A stretch of 64,000 nucleotides of DNA from Berghia stephanieae (GCA_034508935.3 CM067442.1:135709267-135773266), one strand, 5' to 3'; counted from the stretch's first letter, positions 32,151-42,183 are shown. Program-made: numbers and translations. The notes: generated from the sequence alone by a model not told the origin.

Positions 32151-32529
32151 AGGTTTAGAGTGTAGAATAATGTGGTGAAGAGTTTGGTTGGTTCTTTAGC
32201 CTTTGTTGTTTTTTTTAGTTTCTCTTGAAGATCTGGATTAGCCTTGTTTTGTTCTTTGTCTACATTATTATGTAGCCAATATTTTTGGGGGTAGATTTCC
32301 AAGGGATTTGTCGGTTCGAGGTTCTTCCATTGTGTGTTATGTCAGGTTGGTTGGGCGTAGTTTTGTACATAATGCAGTTGATTCTTTTGTTGATCTTTGG
32401 ACTCTTTGGACTCGGATGTGAATGTGTGATGGGTGTGTGTCAAGTCAAACTATCGGGGCTTGTCTGGAGGAATGAGAAAGAAATATTATGCATTAATGGT
32501 TTGACATGCTTTTCACGATTATGAAGCTG

Positions 32530-32619
32530 ATGATGATGTGATGATGAATGATGATGATGATGATGATAATAATAATAATAATAATAATCATAATAATAAT
32601 AATAATAATAATAATAATA

Positions 32620-32671
<52 letters not shown>
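32530..32671. repeat. (GAT)n/(AAT)n microsatellite
   Basis: GAT units grade into AAT units that run directly into a SINE-type 3' end at 32671. Confidence 0.94.
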
Positions 32672-32674
<3 letters not shown>

Positions 32675-32716
32675 GCTGACTTATATAGCGCCAACATCTC
32701 ATGCAATAATCTCTAG
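32672..32716 (-). mobile_element. SINE 3'-end fragment after AAT tail
   Basis: ACTGCTGACTTATATAGCGC is the reverse of a GCGCTATATAAGT-type SINE terminus, so the AAT array is probably this SINE's tail. Confidence 0.5.
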
Positions 32717-32725
32717 TCGCTTAAA

Positions 32726-32883
32726 ATTGAGCTTTATTATTGTGCAACATCAACTAAACGTGCTCAAAGAGCTTTACAATGGGTCCCTGGCCAACAGCAA
32801 CACGTAACACGTGAAACGAGACATGATGCCTGTTAGGCGATATTACAAAAAAAAAAAATCGGACAGGGACAACACTGGTATTA
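32726..32883 (-). mobile_element. SINE-A 3' part, reverse
   Basis: From AATTGAGCTTTATTATTGTG to CGGACAGGGACAACACTGGT. The tRNA-like head is missing and the break joins a SINE-C. Confidence 0.8.
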
Positions 32884-32887
32884 ATAC

Positions 32888-33110
32888 GAAGTGAAGTCGA
32901 TATCTTTTCTTTCAAATCTCCCCTGTCCACCCAGCAGTGATTGCGTAGCAATGTCTGATAGATATGGCGGAAAGTACATTGCGATAGACTAGCGTCTTAT
33001 CCAAAGTGTAACAAGCAATTGCTATTTATTATCAGTTTCACCCTATAGAAACCGGAATAAACTCCAGATGCGTGTGCCTAATGGCTCTGAAGGACGACTT
33101 CTAGTCTGAC
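32888..33110 (+). mobile_element. SINE-C 3' part
   Basis: CCTGTCCACCCAGCAGTGAT, TTGCGATAGACTAGCGTC and GAAACCGGAATAAACTCC. Its head is missing where it meets the reverse SINE-A. Confidence 0.8.
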
Positions 33111-33249
33111 TCACACTTGACAACTTTTGCCCGGGGCAGAAAGTGGATAAATCTTTGCTGAAAATGTACCCTACATCTTTTGTTTATTTTAATGCCACGA
33201 AACATTTCATCCATCAAACTGCATCGACACACTTTGTTTTTCGTTTTTT

Positions 33250-33271
33250 ACCCACCCCCCCCCCCCCCCAC

Positions 33272-33340
<69 letters not shown>

Positions 33341-33535
33341 TCTCCTACTCTCTCTCTGTATTTCTTTATTCTTCTCTCTTCTCCTCCTCTCTCCATCTCT
33401 ATCTCTCTCATCTCTCTCTCCCTGTATCTCTCTCGCATCTGTTTGTATTCTATTCTATCCTTCTCCACTGTCTCCTCCCTTCTCTCTTCTTCTCTCTTTC
33501 TCTCTACTCTCCTCTCTTACTTCTCTCTCGATCGT
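33250..33535. repeat. Poly(C) and (TC)n microsatellite
   Basis: A C-run of ~18, then an imperfect CT/CTCTCT array decaying over ~250 bp. Leu/Ser-only frames are artefacts. Confidence 0.95.
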
Positions 33536-34103
33536 TTGTGACAATCTAATTCATCCATATTTCACTAAATGCCTCGGGCTGTTTATTCTGTTATTTACAT
33601 AAAATACCAGATCTTTATTCCTCTCGAATGAAGGAGCAAGCTACCGCGTTTTAGCTAAAGACTTGATGTAATGACAGATACCTACAGGAAAGCCGAAACG
33701 CGACCCAGCGTGTGAATTCGGTAGTATACCAAGATAATAAAAATGTTGCTGCTTGAAGTTCGAAGGAAAAAAAAACCCGATAAGTATTGAATTGTAAGCT
33801 TCAATTTATTAGACGAAGAAAGATATGTGGACGTTTTGGGTTCCCCCTTTATCAACAAAACGGGATGATTGAAACACTACAGACAAAATGACATAATGTG
33901 ACGACAGTGGCGTTGTTAAGGTGAATAAACAAACACATTGAATAGCAGGGTGGCGAGGAAAAACTTGGATTGAAACAATATGATATATAATATCAATATA
34001 TGAAGGGTTTACCGTGTCTTATGGCCTTTAATTACAATGTGTAACGGTAATGGAGTAAAAGGAATGAAACAATTCGTATCTTATTCAATGTTATAATACG
34101 TAA
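33536..34103. other. Unrecognised spacer
   Basis: No repeat family or credible gene recognised. Confidence 0.45.
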
Positions 34104-34189
34104 TATATAGATGATGTGCGCTTGGTTAAGAAACCCCGGAAGTATAACGGACCAACGCACAAAACCATGTGTAACCTTGAACGTTTATA
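34104..34189 (+). mobile_element. Outer R1, 5' half
   Basis: ATATATAGATGATGTGCGCT to TGAACGTTTATA. It is split at its internal TATA by a complete reverse R1. Confidence 0.9.
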
Positions 34190-34375
34190 GATAGTTCGAA
34201 GATGACGTCACTCAGGTCTTTGTTATTGTTTTTTGCCATCCGCGATTATGAGTAATGCTCACTGAACTGTATTAACCCGACTATAAACGTTCATGGATAC
34301 ACACAGTTTTGTGTGCTGGTCCGTTATACTTCCGGATGGCAATGTTGTGAGCTTCTTAGCCAAGCGCATACTATC
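34190..34375 (-). mobile_element. Inner R1, complete, inserted in another R1
   Basis: Bounded by GATAGTTCGAAG and GCGCATACTATC, with TATA on both sides (34186-34189 and 34376-34379). This fixes the target duplication as TATA and the inverted termini as GATAGT. Confidence 0.92.
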
Positions 34376-34485
34376 TATAGTCTGGTTAATACAGTTTCGT
34401 GAGAAGTACTCATAAACATGGATGCCAAAAATATATATAATCCAATAACAAAGACCGGAGTGACGTCAACTTCGTTCTGTCTATA
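34376..34485 (+). mobile_element. Outer R1, 3' half
   Basis: Resumes TATAGTCTGGTTAATACAGT and ends TTCGTTCTGTCTATA. Confidence 0.9.
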
Positions 34486-34752
34486 ACCAAAAAAGATACT
34501 TAGCTACAAAAAGTAGAAGCTGTGTTCTTTAAAAAAAGTAATAAATAAAAATGAATATTTTTTAAAAAACTGTTTAAAAAGTATAATTTTTAAATACCGA
34601 ACATGGAAGATTTCGGGCACTATTTTATGTTCACCGTTGTGTGTTGTGTGTATTGGGGTCGAATGACTGAGTGTTCGCTGTGTGACTAGATCGTGTGTAT
34701 GCAGTTGGTGAGAGGGAGTTAGAATGGTGGGTTAATAATAAAGAGAATGCTC

Positions 34753-35041
34753 TTCAACAGTCGTAACGTCACTTCCTTCCTTATGACGCATGGTAACTTA
34801 GTAACACTGGCTCTAAACTATCGGAACAATGGCGGACGCCCGTATAAAATATGTCCCCGGCGAGCATAAAAGCGTTCCAGAGGAAAAAAACATAAATTTG
34901 ATCATGTTTTGACTTTTACACATTCTGATCACAAGACATTTGAAAAGTTCCAGCCAGCATGAAGAATAAAAAGTAATGATTTTCTTTGTTTAGAACCAAG
35001 ATGGCCGCCGTTGTCGGGCGACGTGACATCAGACTACTGAA
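34753..35041 (+). mobile_element. R8 repeat, full length
   Basis: TTCAACAGTCGTAACGTCAC to CATCAGACTACTGAA. It keeps ATGGCGGACGCC, but the following frame has drifted. It ends with AAGATGGCCGCCGTTGTCGG and GGGCGACGTGACATCAGACT. Confidence 0.85.
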
Positions 35042-35430
35042 TCCAATTGAAGATGACGGAAGGTTGCGCAATCGAAGGCTTGCTTGAGGAAGCAAAATGT
35101 TTTTATTTAAATTAAATTCTTTATTGTTGAAAGAGCGAGTTTATTGTAATTATTCTTAATCTACAACAACGATGTTTCAATAATAATATTATGAGAATGT
35201 CAAGCACCAAAGGGCATGCGCTTTCATGTGTTCTCTTTTTTTTTTGACTCCGAAGAGTCGAAATCATTATCCTTTTATTTCATAAATTAATCTCCACATC
35301 AATTTTATGAGTTTCACCATCATTTCTAGATAGTTCAAATGTCAAATGTTTTAAAGTGATTGAGGCTCAAGCAACCGCCCACCTTCTGACATTAATTTCC
35401 TAACAACTTCTGATTCCTAATCAGCTGTAA
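35042..35430. other. Unrecognised spacer
   Basis: AT-rich, no family recognised. Confidence 0.4.
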
Positions 35431-35654
35431 TCTAGAAAAAAAAAATCAAGTATTTTAAAATTTTAGCCAGAAAACTCGTCCTTCAAATATCAATCGATTA
35501 AAATGACCTTCATCTTGGCAAAACCTCTTAAGGAAGTCCCAGGTTTAAGAGTTTTTGCCAAGATGAGGGTCATTTTAATCGATTGATATTTGAAGGACGA
35601 GTTTTCTGACTAAAATTCAAAATAAGTGTGTTTTGTTTTTTTTTTTTTTTTCAA
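35431..35654. mobile_element. R2 palindromic MITE
   Basis: Both arms are present; the left inner arm is shortened. The right end has a T-run replacing CCAGAGTA. Confidence 0.85.
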
Positions 35655-35768
35655 CTTATGACATTATCTAGAATAACTCTGCATTCTTCTCAAGTCTGAC
35701 AATGTAAAATCCATTATATTATACATTGTCTTGTCCATTACATCATGGGTTATTCAGCGTATGTATGC

Positions 35769-35875
35769 GGGGGAGGAGTGGGGTGGTCGAACAGTTGTGG
35801 CATTGCACTGCCGACCAAGAAGGTCAAAGAACTCGTGCCCTACCTCGGGAACTTTCATTCCTTTTCGGAGCAGTT
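35769..35875 (+). mobile_element. SINE-E, degenerate
   Basis: GGGGTGGTCGAACAGTTGTG and GGCATTGCACTGCCGACC match the head of the SINE-E at 5497. Box B has decayed. Confidence 0.5.
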
Positions 35876-35991
35876 AAAATGAATGCAATCAATGAGAAAA
35901 GTACGTTTCATTTCTTTAACCTCAATTTTTACTAGTTCTGATTATCTTGACATAAAACAGGGTGGGGGGTGGGGGTGGGGACGGAGGGGCG

Positions 35992-36236
35992 AGTCCCGAT
36001 ACCTCAGTTGGTAGAGCACTCACTTCACAAGCAAAGGGACCGAGATTGATCCCGGGTAAAGTCGACATTTTACTCGGGTATGAATGTGTACCTGTTATGG
36101 TGTTATCTCTTTCGATATCTTTTTTTTTTTTTTTGCTATAGCGCCTCCCATGCGTCTATCGAGTCCTACATGCTAAGTGTTGCTGTTGGCTTGGGCTCCT
36201 TTGCAAAGCTGTATGAACACACAGTGGATTTTACAG
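35992..36236 (+). mobile_element. Chimeric SINE: SINE-C head, SINE-A body
   Basis: The head GTCCCGATACCTCAGTTGGT then AGAGCACTCACTTCAC is the SINE-C tRNA-like head. The rest (CCTACATGCTAAGTGTTGCT, CACAGTGGATTTTACAG) is the SINE-A body and 3' domain. Confidence 0.75.
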
Positions 36237-36246
36237 TAAAGTTAAA

Positions 36247-36517
36247 GTAGTCCTTCAGACCCATTCGGCCCATGGAACCGGAGTTTATCCCGGTTTCTAT
36301 AGCGTGAAGGGGGCAGTAGCAATTGCTTGCTATCCTTTGGACAGGACGTTAGTCTATCGCAAAGTACTTTCCGCCAAATCTAACAGACTCAGCTGCCCAT
36401 TCACTGCTGGTGGACAGGTAGGTCAGAAAACAAAATCCCGACTGCACACGGGATGGATCTCGGTCCCTTTGCGTGTGAAGAGAGTGCTCTACCAACTGAG
36501 CTATCGGGACCCCCCTT
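36247..36517 (-). mobile_element. SINE-C, best-preserved copy
   Basis: On the minus strand GGTCCCGATAGCTCAGTTGG then TAGAGCACTC (box A) and GAGATCCATCCCG (box B) form a clear tRNA-like head. The 3' end is GAAACCGGGATAAACTCCGG. Confidence 0.9.
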
Positions 36518-36536
36518 AGTGGATGTTGCGTTATAA

Positions 36537-36757
36537 ATACTGTGCGCTTGGCTTAGAAGCTCACAACATTGCCATCCGGAAGAATAACGGACCAACACAC
36601 AAAATAATGTGTAGCATTTAACGTTTATAGTCTGGTTAATACAGTTTAGTGAGAATTAATCATAAACGCGGATGGCAAAAAAAAAAAAAAAAAAAAAAAA
36701 ACAAAAACAAAACAACAATAACAAAGACCCGAGTGACGTCAACTTCATTCTATCTAG
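36537..36757 (+). mobile_element. R1 MITE with A-rich expansion
   Basis: ATACTGTGCGCTTGGCTTAG to CTTCATTCTATCTAG. A ~25-nt A-run lies after GATGGC. Confidence 0.85.
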
Positions 36758-36946
36758 ACAACGTTCGGGGTTTATTCAATGCAATGAAAGATAACTCCTT
36801 GATAATCCCGAGTTGTTTGTTTATTCTTGACTTGTTTTCAGATTCTCTGTGTAGCATTCATGACTTTGTCATCATGAAATGACTTTTATCAGTTGAAGGC
36901 AGTTCAAACGAGGACTTCACATATTTCAAAGGTTACACATTATATT

Positions 36947-37076
36947 GATGCTATGCGTTCAGGTACAATACTTACAGCATCCGTCAGCCAGTTTAGACAT
37001 ACCAGCAACACACAAAACTAGTTTTAACCTTTTAACGTTTATAGTCTCATTCTTATAATTTAGTGAAAATAAATTC
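36947..37076 (+). mobile_element. R1b MITE, left part
   Basis: GATGCTATGCGTTCAGGTAC through AACGTTTATAGTCTCATTC. It is interrupted by a SINE-A and resumes at 37382. Confidence 0.7.
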
Positions 37077-37381
37077 AGTGGCTTTGTAGTAGAATGGTAT
37101 GATGCTCGCTTTCGGATCGGAAGGTCCTGGGTTCGAGCCTCGCTTGGCGCATTGTTGAGTCCTTGGAAAAGGGCACTTTATTTACATTCTCTCATCGTGG
37201 GCATGTGTAAAAGGAGTATCTGGCCGTTAACAGCGCTGTCTCTGTCGGAAAAAATATTGTAATAACGCCTCGTTCTATGTGTTACGTGTTGCTGTTGGTC
37301 AGGGATCGTCTGTAAATCGCTTTGTGCACGTTTATTGCATATTGCTCTATATAAAAGCTCAAGATTAAAAAAAAAACAAAA
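37077..37381 (+). mobile_element. SINE-A inserted in R1b
   Basis: The head GGCTTTGTAGTAGAATGGTA is diverged; box B GGGTTCGAGCCTCG is intact. The A-rich tail is AGATTAAAAAAAAAACAAAA. Confidence 0.85.
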
Positions 37382-37448
37382 ACTAATCACTAATGGCAGT
37401 CTAAAATGAATAACATGACCTGAGTTACGTCATCTTCGTTCCTTCGAC

Positions 37449-37449
<1 letters not shown>
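37382..37449 (+). mobile_element. R1b MITE, right part
   Basis: ACTAATCACTAATGGCAGTC to GAGTTACGTCATCTTCGTTC, running into an AT/GATA microsatellite at its terminus. Confidence 0.65.
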
Positions 37450-37507
<58 letters not shown>

Positions 37508-37626
37508 TAGATAGATAGATAGATAGATAGAAAGATAGATAAATAGATAAAGAGAGAGACAGAGAGGGGGGGAGAGCGAGAGAGAGGGGGGAAGAGAGAG
37601 AAAGAAAGAAAGAGAGAGAGAAAGAA

Positions 37627-37659
<33 letters not shown>

Positions 37660-37699
37660 AGAGAGAGAGAGAAAGAGAGAAGAAGAAGAGAGAGAGAGG

Positions 37700-37739
<40 letters not shown>

Positions 37740-37764
37740 AATAGAGGGGAGAGAGAGAGAGAGA

Positions 37765-37817
<53 letters not shown>
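37450..37817. repeat. Compound (AT)n-(GATA)n-(GA)n microsatellite
   Basis: AT to about 37504, GATA to about 37550, then an imperfect GA array with G-runs. On the minus strand the order is TC, TATC, TA, as at the three other compound arrays. Confidence 0.96.
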
Positions 37818-38019
37818 ATTCACAAGCATCCCTGTCCTCATTTTAAAAGCTGAGTGAGTGAAAACTTTACATCAAATGTCATGCTCCGTCCTGCCACGAG
37901 GGAATCTTCAAACCAAATCTCGCCAGCCCTGTCTCAGGCTCGTGATCGACAAATTGGCCCATTGTGAAGCTGGGAATTTCACAATAAATGTGAACAGCTG
38001 TCTCGATACGGTATCTGTG

Positions 38020-38055
38020 TGTGTGTGTATGTGTGTGTGTGTGTGTGTGTGTGTA
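38020..38055. repeat. (GT)n microsatellite
   Basis: GT dinucleotides with one TATG interruption. Confidence 0.92.
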
Positions 38056-38147
38056 TTATAAAAAAAAACGAAAACCATGAAATAATAGTACTCAACTTTT
38101 TGATAAAAGGAGCTATTTATAAACTATTTTAAGTACAATTATGATCA

Positions 38148-38192
38148 ACTTCTACAATGTTGTTTCGAGGAATCGCTCTCTCATCAGGAAGT
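38148..38192 (-). ncRNA. Type-I hammerhead ribozyme motif
   Basis: Minus strand, in order: ACTTC (stem I, 5'), CTGATGA core, GAG loop CTC (stem II, loop AGCGATTC), GAAA core, CAA-CA-TTG (short stem III), TA (the UH cleavage dinucleotide in GUA), GAAGT (stem I, 3'). All invariant core positions are present, including G-C at the base of stem II and A-U then C-G at the base of stem III. Stem I continues past one mismatch. Such minimal type-I hammerheads with very short stem III are known from Penelope-like retroelements and animal retrozymes. The host element is not delimited. Confidence 0.7.
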
Positions 38193-38450
38193 GAAAGTGA
38201 AAGCAGATTATTGCGTTTATCTTTTCTATCGGACGCTTTTATTCTATAATGAAAGAAACAATTTAACTCATTGCATTGTCACCACTTGTGAAACACAACT
38301 AGACTATCTAGACTTCGAGTGGAATTATGAACTCCAATTTTACACGCCAAAATCCATTTGTTGAACATCTTGCTTAATAAATCTACAATGCAACCAAACC
38401 TTAATGTTGCATTTAAGCTTTAAATACATTTACAATTCTCTTTACAATTT
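38193..38450. other. AT-rich flank of the hammerhead motif
   Basis: No recognised repeat. It may belong to the element that carries the ribozyme. Confidence 0.35.
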
Positions 38451-38760
38451 AAAAAAAAAATTGAGCTTTATATACCGCAATATCCACTAAATGTGCTCAA
38501 AGCGCTTTACAAGGGGTCCCTGGTCAACAGCAACATTTAACATGTAGGACGGGACATGACGCCTGTTAGGCGATATTACAATTTTTCGGAAAAAGACAAC
38601 GCTGTTAACGGCCAGGTACTCATTTTACACCTGAGTACGGTGAGAGAATGTGAGTAAAGAGCCTTTTCCAAGGACTCAACAATGCGCCGAGCGCGAGGCT
38701 CGAACCCAGGACCTTCCGATCCGAAAGCGAGTGTCATACCACAAGACCACATAGCCGCAC
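38451..38760 (-). mobile_element. SINE-A, reverse, nearly complete
   Basis: TTGAGCTTTATATACCGCAA to TGGTATGACACTCGCTTTCG in reverse. The A-tail lies at 38451-38460. Confidence 0.9.
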
Positions 38761-38930
38761 TAAAATCCTATTATAAAAAACCCTTAACGAGAGTAAAATC
38801 TCACTTAAACACTGACAAAACTTACGGTAAACAGGAATGGCAACTAAATCAAACCACTTTGGTTCAGTGTCAGTAGGTCACCCTGACATGGAAAGGTGAA
38901 AGAAAACAGTAAAAGATAAAGACACATAAT

Positions 38931-39231
38931 GTGCGGATATGTGGTCTCGTGGTATGACATTCGCTTTCGGATCGGAAGGTCCTGGGTTCGAGCCTCGCTC
39001 GGCGCATAGTTGAGTCCTTGGAAAAGGCTCTTTACTCACATTCTCTCACCGTACTCAGGTGTAAAATGAGCACCTGGTCGTTAACAGCGTTGTCTCTGTC
39101 TGAAAAAAAAAAATAAATATCGCCTTACAGGCGCCATGTCTTGTCTTAAATGTTAAATGTTGCTGTTGGACAGGGACCCCTTGTAAGCGCCTTGAGCACG
39201 TTTAGTGGATATTGCCCTATATAAAAGCTCA
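38931..39231 (+). mobile_element. SINE-A, forward
   Basis: GTGCGGATATGTGGTCTCGT, box B GGGTTCGAGCCTCG. The last ~70 bp form the outer part of a large inverted duplication. Confidence 0.9.
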
Positions 39232-39423
39232 TTTTTAAAGACAAACAAGAATATGTCAGGATGTGACGGCCATTGCAATCTGGCACGGAAGTCTCAGGTT
39301 CGAGAGTTTTTGATATTATGATGGTATCTGCTGAAAGATGAGTTTTCTAGCCAAATTTTAAAATGAGTATTTTTCAGTTTATGCCGTATAGATGGAACGA
39401 AACTGACATCACTCAGGTCTTTG
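39161..39423 (+). repeat. Left arm of 263-bp inverted duplication
   Basis: From TGCTGTTGGACAGGGACCCC to CTGACATCACTCAGGTCTTTG. The arm comprises a SINE-A 3' end, a linker, a half R2 and the start of an R1. Its reverse complement is 39717-39979. Confidence 0.92.
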
Positions 39424-39480
39424 TTATTGCTTTTGTAAAATATTATGAGAGTTTATTCTTAGCCAAGCGCATACAATAAA

Positions 39481-39702
39481 TAGTGTTTAAAAACACGTTG
39501 CGAGAAAATATTTTGACCAGGACACGCGACCCTCTAATATCGATCTTGTCAAAAACTCTCAAATCTGGAACTTTAAGGAAGACTTTGCAAGTCCCAGGTT
39601 TGAGAGGTTTTTGTTTGTCAACATGAGGGTTATTTTAATCCATCGATATTTGAAAGACGAGTTTTCTGCCAACAATTTTAAAATACGTGGCTTTTTAAAG
39701 TA
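39481..39702. mobile_element. R2 palindromic MITE in the spacer of the inverted duplication
   Basis: Left arm truncated (AATATCGATCTTGTCAAAAA), right arm fuller (TTGAAAGACGAGTTTTCTGC). The ends are eroded. Confidence 0.75.
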
Positions 39703-39716
39703 TAGCAGCATTAGTT

Positions 39717-39979
39717 GCAAAGACTGAGTGATGTCAGTTTCGTTCCATCTATACTGCATAAACTGAAAAATACTCATTTAAAATTTGGCTAGAAAACTCA
39801 TCTTTCAGCAGATACCATCATAATATCAAAAACTCTCGAACCTGAGACTTCCGTGCCAGATTGCAATGGCCGTCACATCCTGACATATTCTTGTTTGTCT
39901 TTAAAAATGAGCTTTTATATAGGGCAATATCCACTAAACGTGCTCAAGGCGCTTTACAAGGGGTCCCTGTCCAACAGCA
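39717..39979 (-). repeat. Right arm of 263-bp inverted duplication
   Basis: Reverse complement of the left arm with only a few differences, the same length and the same three element fragments. Confidence 0.92.
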
Positions 39980-40016
39980 TCCTTTACATACTAGAAACCG
40001 ACGTGTATTTTATTTG

Positions 40017-40160
40017 CAGGTCTGATAACCCAAATCGTCATGGCCCTATTGTTGTTGCAATGGACAGACACTCTCAAACCGACGCAAAAAAAAATAAATA
40101 TATTGTCCATTACAACAATGTTAAATCAAGCCCATAATTGCGCTCAAGCTATCATACCTG
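40017..40160 (+). mobile_element. R9 MITE
   Basis: CAGGTCTGATAACCCAAATC to CTATCATACCTG. It contains ATTGTCCATTACAACAATGT. Confidence 0.75.
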
Positions 40161-40229
40161 TTTAAAATGTGCACATCGCTAGAGACCTAATAAAGATTAA
40201 TTAAAGACCATACCAGGGGCACTCACAAA

Positions 40230-40397
40230 AAACACAACCGATAGAATAATAATAATAATATATCCACGCACTGTTTTAAAATTTTAAAAATTCAAGCAGC
40301 AGAAAGAGTATCCTCATTATCCCACAAACAACAACGGAACACAATCCTCCATCGTATAATATAATATCCGTGACAGGATGAAACCAGATAAATAATT

Positions 40398-40429
<32 letters not shown>

Positions 40430-40450
40430 ATCATAATAATATAACAATAT
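40230..40450. repeat. Short (AAT)n arrays
   Basis: AAT clusters at 40246-40260 and 40390-40440 in AT-rich unrecognised sequence. Confidence 0.75.
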
Positions 40451-40587
40451 TTGTAACTCGACCGCGGACAAGCTAGCTAGCTAGCTGGAAGACCCTAAGT
40501 GGGTCTTTGACTCAATGCCAGTTGCTGTTGTGTATTGTGAGATTAACTATGTCACTGCTGCCATTAAAATGTCAAGGTTATATATCA

Positions 40588-40590
<3 letters not shown>

Positions 40591-40628
<38 letters not shown>
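40591..40628. repeat. (CA)n microsatellite
   Basis: Pure CA run of about 38 bp. Confidence 0.95.
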
Positions 40629-40630
<2 letters not shown>

Positions 40631-41090
40631 CACAGGTTCAATGCGTCCAGATCTGAAGATTGATGGAATGGTGAGGAGAACTACAGAGTCTGACTGAGGA
40701 ATAAAAATCCACCGCAAACCTAATCAGTTGGAGCATCACGCGACCAATTCCCATCTATCTTTAAAAAAACGACAAGATTCTACCAGAACGACAAGAAATA
40801 GCAGAATCAGATCATAATAAGATAAAAATCTGATAAATAATTCCCGTGAATTAAAATGTATTCAAGTAAAAACAAAGCAGATGCTAGGGTTTAATTCCAC
40901 ATAAAACAACACAACACAAATAGATACATGTGATAGAAATTCATATATTATTGGCTGGTTGTCTTTGTTTGTAACGCGAAAAGGTCGTGGAAACAATTAT
41001 CCAATAGTTGTAGATTCTAAAGATGGAACATCACTAACCCCACGGATTCCATGTTCGATATTAGCGCTATTATCACTCCTATCAGCGTCA
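40629..41090. other. Unrecognised spacer
   Basis: No repeat family or gene recognised. Confidence 0.45.
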
Positions 41091-41210
41091 GTATCATCAT
41101 TATCATCATTATCTTCGTCGTCGTCGTCATTGTCATCATCATCAACATCATCATCATGTCTTTGTTAAAATGTGACAAGACGAAATTCCACCCCCCCCCC
41201 CCCCCCCCCA
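41091..41210. repeat. (ATC)n and poly(C)
   Basis: ATC/GTC array to about 41156, then ~19 C at 41191-41209. Confidence 0.9.
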
Positions 41211-41382
41211 ACCCCTCCTTCATTTTTTTCCAAATCCTGTTAGGCAAGATTAGACTTGTAGTAAACACATGACATAATGGCCCAGAAATGATGTATGTCT
41301 GACTGTCTGTGGTTACAGTTACATCAACTCTTTGAGCGCTGGGGTTATATTCGCATTTCCCTCACAAAATTGGCTGACACTT

Positions 41383-41620
41383 GATAGGGAATGAGATTAG
41401 CGGAAGAGTAGCGTCCCTTGATTGGACGTCGCCTTACAGACAGAACGTCAATTTGGTTTTGAAGTGTCTCAAGCCGCTTTCACCGGAAGCGAGGACGAGA
41501 GACGCATGCGCACAACCAACATGACGTTCTCTCTCTAATAACTTTTCCGTCGGTGACGTCACAGACTATGGTGACGTCCAATCAAGGGACGCTACTCTTC
41601 CGCTAATCTCATTCCCTATC
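41383..41620. mobile_element. 238-bp MITE with 48-bp perfect terminal inverted repeats
   Basis: The left terminus starts GATAGGGAATGAGATTAGCG and is perfectly inverted for 48 bp at the right (CGCTAATCTCATTCCCTATC). The inside is non-coding, with a TGACGTCA near the right arm. It is the only copy in the window; high arm identity suggests recent activity. Confidence 0.85.
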
Positions 41621-42086
41621 GAGGGGCAGCATGAATATGACAAGCTTAGAAAAAAGCGACAATCGACTTCGGCGCAAAATCTATCTCAATTAAAATACCC
41701 CCAAGGACCAATTGAATGTTCTGATGAAAGAAATTGTACTATTGGTTCAATTCATAGTACTTTTAGTCAAAAGTAGGATAGGATTACATTAATAGTTTTG
41801 CCTTTTAAGATCGGACGCGCTGTGCAGCCATTGGCCAGTAGAACAGATTCTGCCCTGGCCACACAGAGCGGCCAATGGCGCTGAAAGGGTTAAAACGCGT
41901 TAAAATTAAAAATACACACAGACGTGAATTTCAGCAGAATTCTAAACAGGCGTTTACGCTGATGGGTCTCATCAAAGGGCATCGAATGGATTTATAGCGG
42001 ACTTTTTATTTTTAGTTCACACAAACGATACAATGACACCCAACAATCTTTGATTCCAATGAAGTTGCTATATTTTGGGATCTATT
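41621..42086. other. Unrecognised spacer
   Basis: No family recognised. Confidence 0.4.
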
Positions 42087-42183
42087 GATGCTATGCGTTT
42101 AAGTAAAACAAACTCACAACCATCCGCCAGCCGGAATTTAACGTACCAACACACAAAACTATTTGTACCATTCAGAGTTTATA
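42087..42183 (+). mobile_element. R1b, left half, split by R1
   Basis: GATGCTATGCGTTTAAGTAA to TTCAGAGTTTATA, then interrupted at the internal TATA. Confidence 0.8.

Noticed and set aside
37390-37841. Ser/Leu-rich proteins over GA/TC arrays (also at 33143, 49183, 51035, 52935)
   Set aside because: Low-complexity translation of TC/TA microsatellites.
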